64,000 nt of DNA from Streptomyces sp. Ru72 (lineage in GTDB: Bacteria; Actinomycetota; Actinomycetes; Streptomycetales; Streptomycetaceae): contig NZ_PQSR01000014.1 in assembly GCF_002920635.1 (NCBI RefSeq), positions 55,867 through 119,866 of the forward strand, in the 5' to 3' direction. Position numbers and translations under genes: made by a program. This document shows, piece by piece, positions 58,764 through 64,000 of this stretch (within the stretch, counting starts at the first letter, position 1; each line of letters starts with the position of its first letter). A model generated the notes under the pieces. The model had not been told where the DNA came from and did no database searches. It saw only the letters and a program-made list of their open reading frames with translations.

Positions 58764-58885
58764 GCGAAAAGTGGCGTCGTCGCCCGAAGGGCGGCCGCGC
58801 GGCGTCCGGTGCGTGCTCGGGGGGCACCCCCTGCTCGGAGAGCTTGGGCAAGTGCCGGGCGTCGCGCGGCAGGCGCCACTTTCGC
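58764..58885. repeat. Interspersed modular repeat, copy C
   Basis: The 122-bp unit is flanked by GCGAAAAGTGGCG (58764-58776) and CGCCACTTTCGC (58874-58885), an inverted repeat with one extra A. It carries the same internal blocks as copies A and B (GGCGTCCGGTGCGTGCTC; CACCCCCTGCTCGGAGAGC; AGTGCCGGGCGTCGCG) but different ends. It sits 8 bp downstream of the FAD enzyme's stop and could also terminate that transcript. Confidence 0.7.
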
Positions 58886-58893
58886 AACGGGCC

Positions 58894-60348
58894 CTACGCC
58901 GCACTCTCCCGGCCCCCGCTGTTCTGCGGGCCTTCCGCCGGTCCCGTGACCGCCTTCCACTCGTCCGCGGTCAGCGGCGGCGCCGTCAGGAGCGGGCGGC
59001 GGGGGCCGCGCAGGACGGCGATCACGACCGCCGGTCGGACCAGTTCGCTCATCGGCTTCGACAGGGTGACCACGTCGAAGAACGCCTTGGCGACGAGCGG
59101 ACGGCCGGTCGCGGTGAGCATCAGCCGGTTGACGTACGCGCCGAGGACGCGGTTGGCAAGGCTCGGTGCCTTGCCGATCGCGCCCGGGTAGTGGATGTCC
59201 GTGCTGGTCGCGAACTCCCAGGCCGTCGCCACCGGACGGGCCACCGCCCGCTGCACCCGCCGCGCGAGCCCCGGCGCGGCCGGCCCGTGCCGGGCCACCA
59301 GCTCGCCCAGCGCCACGGCGCCCTGCGCGGCGACCGAGAGCCCGTGCCCGTAGACCGGGTTGTACGTGGCCACCGAGTCGCCGATCGCGACGAACCCCTC
59401 GGGCCAGCCGTCGACCTTCTCGTAGAACCGCCGGCGGTTGACCGTGCTGCGGGTGACGACCGGGTCCGTGAGCGGCTCCGCGTGCGCGATCAGTTGGCCC
59501 ACCACCGGATGCCGCACACTCTCGCGCGCAAACGTCTCGAACTCCTCCGCGCTGGAGGGGGGTTCGCCACCGCGCGTGCCCGACAGCGTCACCAGCCACC
59601 GTCCGCCCTCGATCGGTTCGATGGTCGTGGTCCGCCCCGGCACCGGGACCGTCGCGTCCGACTGCACGTTGACCAGCGGGTACTCCTCCGTGCCCGCAGG
59701 CGCCCGGTAGATCCGGCTGGAGTAGACGAGCCCGGAGTCCACCTCCTCCAACGGCGCCGCCGGCACGCCCAGTTCCTTCAGCCACGCCGCCGCGCGCGAA
59801 CCGCGTCCCGCGGCGTCCACGACGAGGTCGGCCCCCAGCACCCGCTCCTCGCCGTCGGCCGTCCGCACCCGCACACCCGTCACCCGTGCCGCGTCACCTT
59901 CCAGAGACAACAGTTCGGTCCGCTGCAGCACCGTCACCCGCTCGCTCCGGGTGACGCGCTCACGCACCACCCAGTCGAGCAGATCACGGCTGCACGCGAT
60001 CATGAACTGCATCTCTGGCCAGCGCCGGAACCAGCCCCGCGGCTGAAGCGACACGAGCCCCGTCGGCAGCGGGACGCGCCGGGCGCCCGCCGCGAGCCAC
60101 GCCTCGGTCACCCCCGGCAGCAGCTGCTCCATGGCGCGGGCGCCCCCGGACCAGATCACGTGCACATGCCGGGCCTGCGGGAGCCCCTTACGCGGTTCGG
60201 GGCGCTCGGGCAGCACATCCCGCTCGACGACGGTGACGTCGGCGTGGGCGCGCAGGGCCGCGGCGGCCAGCATGCCGGCCATGCCACCGCCGATCACGAC
60301 GGCACGACGCGGTCTCGCGTCCGAGGAGGTGCTAGCGGGTTCGCTCAT
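58894..60348 (-). CDS. FAD-dependent monooxygenase/oxidoreductase
   Basis: The protein is 484 aa. The FAD-binding motif is VVIGGGMAGMLAAAAL and the second FAD motif is FVAIGDSVATYNPVYGHGLS (aromatic-hydroxylase type). It is the last gene of a four-gene leftward operon, overlapping the membrane-protein gene by 17 bp. The substrate is unknown. The family hydroxylates or epoxidises hydrophobic molecules, which would fit a membrane-linked pathway. Confidence 0.88.
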   Translation of the reverse strand: MSEPASTSSDARPRRAVVIGGGMAGMLAAAALRAHADVTVVERDVLPERPEPRKGLPQARHVHVIWSGGARAMEQLLPGVTEAWLAAGARRVPLPTGLVSLQPRGWFRRWPEMQFMIACSRDLLDWVVRERVTRSERVTVLQRTELLSLEGDAARVTGVRVRTADGEERVLGADLVVDAAGRGSRAAAWLKELGVPAAPLEEVDSGLVYSSRIYRAPAGTEEYPLVNVQSDATVPVPGRTTTIEPIEGGRWLVTLSGTRGGEPPSSAEEFETFARESVRHPVVGQLIAHAEPLTDPVVTRSTVNRRRFYEKVDGWPEGFVAIGDSVATYNPVYGHGLSVAAQGAVALGELVARHGPAAPGLARRVQRAVARPVATAWEFATSTDIHYPGAIGKAPSLANRVLGAYVNRLMLTATGRPLVAKAFFDVVTLSKPMSELVRPAVVIAVLRGPRRPLLTAPPLTADEWKAVTGPAEGPQNSGGRESAA

Positions 60349-61540
60349 GGAAGTCGCTTCCTGGCCTGGTCCCGGCCGGCCCCCGGGCGGCCGCGACGAC
60401 GGGTGACTGACGCAGGGCGACCGACATCCGCACGAGGTCGCGGGGGACCTCCAGGGACGCAGCGGGGGCGCTGTCCGCCCCCGCCGAGCTGATCACCCTG
60501 CCCTCCGGATCGGCGGCCCTCGCCCGCACGGCCGCCGCCACCATCGCCGCGTCGGCCTCGGCCTGCGCGTGGACGGGGTCGGAGCCGGCCGCCAGGGCGG
60601 CGTCGTAGGCGCGGGAGCGCACCTGGGAGTCGAAGTAGGGGTACAGGCCGAGCATGCCGTCGTGGATGTCGGACTCCCGCTGGGTGACCTGGAGTTCGGC
60701 CGGCGACCACCAGGAGATGCGCACCCGGTGGTCCGCGTGCGTGGACACCGGTCGCAGCTCGCGCCACAGCGGCCCGAGCCGGCGGTAGGTCGCCCAGGTG
60801 CTCCAGCTGTCCCCGACGCGCTGGCAGGCCAGCGGAAGGCAGAAGCCGACCGCGCTGATCTGCGCCCCCGCGGACGCCAGCACCGGTGCCGCGTCACTGC
60901 TGAGGTAGTCCAGGTCGTGGCCGTACCAGCGGGCGACGACGGCGGTGAACTTGGTCGTCAGATAGGCCAGGTTGAACAGGTAGCCGGTCACGATGATCAG
61001 CAGCCCGGCGCGCAGCCAGCCGCGCACCTGCAGGGCCCAGCGCCCGCACATGAAGTTCATCGCGACGCCCGCCACCGTGAGGGCCAGCAGGTAGAGCACG
61101 ATCATCTCGCGCACATACGGGGTGCGCGCGTAGTACGTGTCGAAGTCGACCAGCCGCTCCACCGGGGCGTCGCCGAGCGCGAACAGCGCCACCAGGGCGA
61201 CGACGACCACCCCGTACCCGGTGATGATCCTCCGGTTGGTGCGCCGGGTCTCCTCGGGCGGGCCGCCGCGCCAGTTGACGACGAGGACCAGGCAGGACGC
61301 GCTGAACGCGCTCAGCAGGCAGTAGACCAGGGGTGCCGAGACATTGGTGATGCCGGTGAGGTCGTTGACCTTCGCGATGGTGGGGGGCGCGGCGAAGAAG
61401 AACACCAGGCCGGCCAGCGCCATCAGCGCGCACACCGACCTGAGCAGCGGATCGCGCCACGAACGGGCCAGTGCGGGCGCCTTGAAGGTGAGCGCCAGGC
61501 CCATCGCCGCGGCCGGAACGTAATAGCTGGAACCGTCCAT
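60332..61540 (-). CDS. Seven-TM membrane protein with soluble C-terminal tail (MAB_1171c-like)
   Basis: The protein is 402 aa. Seven hydrophobic helices occupy residues about 5-245 (for example VCALMALAGLVFFFAAPPTI and IITGYGVVVVALVALFALG). A ~155-residue cytoplasmic tail follows (VGDSWSTWATYRRLGPLWRE ... DIHDGMLGLYPYFDSQVRSR). Family members are annotated as putative transporters, but the 7-TM layout is equally consistent with a sensor or scaffold. It lies 19 bp after the peptidase gene and overlaps the FAD gene, so all four are one transcription unit. Confidence 0.8.
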   Translation of the reverse strand: MDGSSYYVPAAAMGLALTFKAPALARSWRDPLLRSVCALMALAGLVFFFAAPPTIAKVNDLTGITNVSAPLVYCLLSAFSASCLVLVVNWRGGPPEETRRTNRRIITGYGVVVVALVALFALGDAPVERLVDFDTYYARTPYVREMIVLYLLALTVAGVAMNFMCGRWALQVRGWLRAGLLIIVTGYLFNLAYLTTKFTAVVARWYGHDLDYLSSDAAPVLASAGAQISAVGFCLPLACQRVGDSWSTWATYRRLGPLWRELRPVSTHADHRVRISWWSPAELQVTQRESDIHDGMLGLYPYFDSQVRSRAYDAALAAGSDPVHAQAEADAAMVAAAVRARAADPEGRVISSAGADSAPAASLEVPRDLVRMSVALRQSPVVAAARGPAGTRPGSDFHERTR

Positions 61541-61559
61541 GGAATCGGCGTCCGCGCCC

Positions 61560-62126
61560 TCAGCCCCGCGGCCCGCGGTAACCGAGCGACGCCTCGATCC
61601 GCCCCGCCAGATCGTCCCGTTTGACGGGCCCGCGCAGGGACGAACCGACCAGCCAGGTACGGCACTTGCTCGCGAGCAGCAGCCCGAAGCTCTCGGCGTC
61701 CTTCTCGTCGGCCAGGTCGAAGTGCGTACGGGCGGCGACCTTGTGGACGGTGGCCCGCAGATCCGCCGTGTCGCTCAGCAGCCGCGCGGCGACGGCGGCG
61801 CCCTCCACATGGTGGCCGTGGTGCCCGGCGTTCATGTGCCACAGCTCGTGGCCGAGGATCACCAACTGGTGGTCGGGCGCGGTGCGTTCCTCGATGACGA
61901 CGAGGTCCTGGTCGGCCATGTCGAGCCAGAGGCCGCTGGCCGTGCCCGGCGGGAAGGGAGCCGTGCGGAACTGGACGGGACGGCCGCGCCGCCGGCTCAT
62001 GCCGTCGCACAGCGCGGCGTAGAGGGCGGCGGGTTCCGCCGGCGCCGGGAGCGACAGCTCCGCGACCAACTCGCCGCACAGGCGGCGCATATCCCTTCCG
62101 ATGCCCACGGTTCTCTCCCGGATCAC
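61560..62126 (-). CDS. ImmA/IrrE-like HExxH metallopeptidase (toxin-annotated family)
   Basis: The protein is 188 aa from GTG 62126, which overlaps the XRE stop (GTGA). The zinc motif is LGHELWHM (HELWH), with the gluzincin third ligand in EKDAESFGLLLASK, exactly the ImmA/IrrE arrangement. Such peptidases cleave a partner XRE repressor on a signal (ImmA/ImmR, IrrE/DdrO). The database habit of calling this group a toxin component probably reflects the XRE pairing and not shown toxicity. The upstream XRE protein is the obvious candidate substrate. Confidence 0.8.
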   Translation of the reverse strand: MIRERTVGIGRDMRRLCGELVAELSLPAPAEPAALYAALCDGMSRRRGRPVQFRTAPFPPGTASGLWLDMADQDLVVIEERTAPDHQLVILGHELWHMNAGHHGHHVEGAAVAARLLSDTADLRATVHKVAARTHFDLADEKDAESFGLLLASKCRTWLVGSSLRGPVKRDDLAGRIEASLGYRGPRG

Positions 62127-62779
62127 GACTCGGGCCGCTTGACGCTCTCCAGGAGCATGTCCAGCCACTCGGCGACCTTGTCCCGGTGCTGGTCGGTGGG
62201 CAGCTGGGCCGCCCGCCAGGCTATGCCGCGCACGCCGTGGTCCTGCAACAGCCGCTCCAGGGGGTCGTCGGCGGCCTCGGCCGTCGCGCGCTCGCCGTCC
62301 GCGAGTTGCTGGAGGAGCTCCTGCTCGGAGCGCTGGAGGGCGTTCGCGAGCGCCTCCGGGTCCTCGGCCGTGAGGAACCCGGCATGCACGCCGAAGAAGC
62401 GCTGAATGGCGTCGCAGTGCTCCATGGTGGGGCGCCGGTCGCCGTTGATGAGGGCACCCGCCTGCTGTCGCGACATGCCCGCGCCGTCGGCGATCTCCTG
62501 CTGGGTGTACTTGCGCCCGTTGGGTTTGAGCCGGGTGCGGCGCAGCAGGTCCAGTCGCTGCAGGAAACGGGCCTGCACGTCCGGCTCTCCGGCGGGCACT
62601 CCGCTCAGCAGGGCCTTCACCACCGGCTCCGGGACGCCCGACTCGACCGACAGCCGCGCGACGTCGAAGATCTGCTCGTGCGGCACGCCCAGCCGGTCGG
62701 CGAGCGCGGTGACACGGGCCACGACGGCCGGCAGCAGACCCGGCGCCGCGGTTCCCGGCACCTCGAAGCCATCCGTCAC
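62123..62779 (-). CDS. XRE-family regulator
   Basis: The protein is 218 aa from GTG 62779 (AGGAG 10 nt upstream). A Cro/C1 HTH lies at about residues 85-130 (KYTQQEIADGAGMSRQQAGA, then LINGDRRP). A helical N-terminal region (RVTALADRLGVPHEQIFDVA) precedes it, and a C-terminal helical part (ALQRSEQELLQQLADGERAT) follows. It is the first gene of the operon with the peptidase, 7-TM protein and FAD enzyme. It probably represses this operon until cut or inactivated by the peptidase (inference). Confidence 0.82.
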   Translation of the reverse strand: MTDGFEVPGTAAPGLLPAVVARVTALADRLGVPHEQIFDVARLSVESGVPEPVVKALLSGVPAGEPDVQARFLQRLDLLRRTRLKPNGRKYTQQEIADGAGMSRQQAGALINGDRRPTMEHCDAIQRFFGVHAGFLTAEDPEALANALQRSEQELLQQLADGERATAEAADDPLERLLQDHGVRGIAWRAAQLPTDQHRDKVAEWLDMLLESVKRPES

Positions 62780-63000
62780 CGACAGGTCTCCTACGTCTCG
62801 CTCAGGTCGTTCTTCTCGCTTGCCCGGAACCAACCGGAGAGTAGCCGTTCTCTCGAACAGACATCCAGGTCTCGCCACAACTGTGGCGAGATTCAGCCGT
62901 CAACGAGCGCCAAATGCCACGATAGTTGACACGTCGGAAGCGGGGCAGCAGGATCAAGGCGCCACGTGAAGGCCGCAAGGGCAAGAGGGGTGACCTCCCG

Positions 63001-63669
63001 ATGGCGTTTCAGGCAGGAGGGCAGCGGTCGCAGCCGCGGCCCCTCCCCGAGAGTCCGGAAGCACGGGCGTATCTGCAGGACTATGCCACGCTCCTCGAAG
63101 CCGTCCCCTTCCCGTCCGTCGTCTTCGACCACCGCTGGGACGTGGTGCTCGCCAACAGCGCGTTCAGGACACTGTTCAGCGGGGTGGCATCCCATCCGAC
63201 GGCCATGCCCTGCGACAACTTCCTGCGGTTCGTGCTGTTCCATCCGGAGGCGGGCACCATCCTCGGCGAGCACGAGTCGAGCTGGTGCCTGCCGATGCTC
63301 GCGCACTTCGCCGCGGCCGTGGAGCGGCACGGGCACGACCACGGGCTGCAGTCCATCCGCCGGGACATCGCCCAGGACCCGATCATGGAGGCCGCCTACC
63401 GGGACGGCCTGCCGCACTGGATCCGCGCGGCCGGACCGCGCGCCGTGGAGCACGACGGGGCGGTGCGGCCGTTGCTCCACCCCGACCCGCGCTGGGGCAC
63501 CGACTGCCGGGTGGTGGGGGAGACCCCCAAGACCCTGCAGGAGATGGGGTACTCCCGGCTGACCCTGGTGCTGCGCGAGGCCCGCCGCCCGGCGCCGGCC
63601 GGCCGGCCCCCGCGCCGCGCCCGGCGCACGGCGAACCACCTCAGCGTGGTACCGGAGCTGCCGGCGTAA
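63001..63669 (+). CDS. Stand-alone MmyB-type ligand-binding domain protein
   Basis: The protein is 222 aa from ATG 63001. It matches the C-terminal ligand-binding (PAS-like) domain of MmyB-family XRE regulators: LLEAVPFPSVVFDHRWDVVL, HPTAMPCDNFLRFVLFHPEA, DPRWGTDCRVVGETPKTLQE. The usual N-terminal HTH is missing, so it cannot bind DNA by itself in the normal way. It is divergent from the XRE-peptidase operon across 221 bp and may act as a ligand-sensing partner for that XRE protein (inference). The C-terminal 30 residues are Arg/Pro-rich. Confidence 0.82.
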   Translation: MAFQAGGQRSQPRPLPESPEARAYLQDYATLLEAVPFPSVVFDHRWDVVLANSAFRTLFSGVASHPTAMPCDNFLRFVLFHPEAGTILGEHESSWCLPMLAHFAAAVERHGHDHGLQSIRRDIAQDPIMEAAYRDGLPHWIRAAGPRAVEHDGAVRPLLHPDPRWGTDCRVVGETPKTLQEMGYSRLTLVLREARRPAPAGRPPRRARRTANHLSVVPELPA

Positions 63670-63681
63670 GGCCGCCGCGGA

Positions 63682-63726
63682 GGCCCCGGCTCCGTCGGTG
63701 TTCAGGTCACCGACGGCGCCGGGGCC
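63682..63726 (+). terminator. Terminator after the MmyB-domain gene
   Basis: 19-bp arms (GGCCCCGGCTCCGTCGGTG at 63682-63700 with 63708-63726) pair with one mismatch around a 7-nt loop, 12 bp after the stop. A direct repeat CCACGGCGGCAGGG follows twice (63788-63801 and 63807-63820), with no evident role. Confidence 0.75.
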
Positions 63727-63820
63727 CGTTCCTGCCGTCCGGCGGCCTCACGGTCGCGCGGGTCAGGCCGCAGTACGGCGGCGGTGGCCACGGCGGCAGG
63801 GCCCACCACGGCGGCAGGGT

Positions 63821-64000
63821 CTACAGGGTCACCCGCAGCGCGATCAGCCGTGCCGTCGACTCCTGGACGCACCGCTCGGCCAGCTCCCTGGCCGCATCCC
63901 GGGCCCCGTCCTGCACGGCGCGGACGAGGGAGCGGTGGCGGTCGGCCACCTCCTCGCGACAGGCGTCCTCCCCGAGGACGAGACACAGCAGTGCCCCGAC
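63821..64000 (-). CDS. GntR-family regulator, FCD-domain C-terminus (partial)
   Basis: The gene runs off the right edge. The visible 59 residues (CREEVADRHRSLVRAVQDGA, then RDAARELAERCVQESTARL) match the last two helices of the FCD effector domain of FadR-type GntR regulators, including the His of ADRHRSLV that usually binds the metal/ligand. The TAG stop is at 63821-63823. Target unknown. Confidence 0.7.
   Translation of the reverse strand, partial: VGALLCLVLGEDACREEVADRHRSLVRAVQDGARDAARELAERCVQESTARLIALRVTL

Noticed and set aside
61560..62779. Classical toxin-antitoxin module
   Set aside because: The second protein has ImmA/IrrE peptidase ligands instead of a known toxin fold, and two further genes are co-transcribed; a peptidase-repressor pair fits better.
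63788..63820. CCACGGCGGCAGGG direct repeat as CRISPR or attachment site
   Set aside because: Only two copies, five bases apart, no spacer structure and no integrase or tRNA nearby.

Overview
The window is high-GC actinobacterial DNA with codon use, short overlapping operons, Tat/lipoprotein signals and a gene order typical of Streptomyces. From memory, two blocks match the S. coelicolor order: the GTP cyclohydrolase II (SCO6655-like) followed by the pentose phosphate block (SCO6658-6663-like), and further on the Sfp-type phosphopantetheinyl transferase (SCO6673-like). Several carbohydrate and catabolic cassettes lie between and around these blocks. No rRNA, tRNA, CRISPR array, transposase or phage gene was seen.

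Layout. 1-2.2 kb: the end of a membrane flippase-like gene, a creatininase-family hydrolase and an atypical GTP cyclohydrolase II. The cyclohydrolase carries Met at the residue that decides whether the formyl group is lost, so it probably makes the formylated pyrimidine FAPy; the adjacent creatininase could be its deformylase. 2.2-9.3 kb: a saccharopine-dehydrogenase-like gene, a serine hydrolase, an F420/flavin split-barrel enzyme, a beta-hydroxyacid dehydrogenase divergent from its TetR regulator (with a strong palindromic operator), a PP2C phosphatase and an internally deleted glycosyltransferase. 9.4-14.5 kb: a quinate/shikimate catabolic island (MHS transporter, TetR, quinate/shikimate dehydrogenase, two-domain dehydroshikimate dehydratase). 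14.5-23.5 kb: one tightly overlapping leftward operon tkt-tal-zwf-opcA-pgi-gnd plus a histidine phosphatase, with a 15-bp palindrome upstream of tkt.

23.5-34.5 kb: an AraC regulator, a secreted GH16-CBM6 glucanase behind a CebR-like box, an IclR/MarR pair facing a four-gene CoA-dependent catabolic operon (SDR, amidohydrolase, CoA ligase, MaoC), a DUF4232-type lipoprotein and a Tat-exported phosphoesterase-LamG protein. 34.5-49.5 kb: a glycan-utilisation locus of two divergent operons. The left one holds a PfkB kinase, an ABC importer without its own ATPase, an alkaline-phosphatase-fold enzyme and a GH2 beta-galactosidase; the right one holds a DeoR regulator, GH4, GH38 alpha-mannosidase and GH29 alpha-L-fucosidase. 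49.5-51.2 kb: a secreted GH18 chitinase with two DasR-like boxes. 51.8-58.5 kb: an ATP-grasp enzyme, phosphoesterase, phosphopantetheinyl transferase, alpha/beta hydrolase, MFS transporter and small proteins. 58.9-63.7 kb: an operon of XRE regulator, ImmA/IrrE-like HExxH peptidase, 7-TM protein and FAD monooxygenase, divergent from a stand-alone MmyB ligand-binding-domain protein. The right edge cuts a GntR/FCD regulator.

Most unusual: (i) a modular interspersed repeat occurs three times, and one 195-bp copy (exactly 65 codons, 19-bp perfect terminal inverted repeats) sits in frame inside the beta-galactosidase gene without breaking it; (ii) the FAPy-type cyclohydrolase is paired with a creatininase-family hydrolase; (iii) the XRE/HExxH peptidase/membrane/FAD operon looks like a peptidase-controlled regulatory system with an unknown output.
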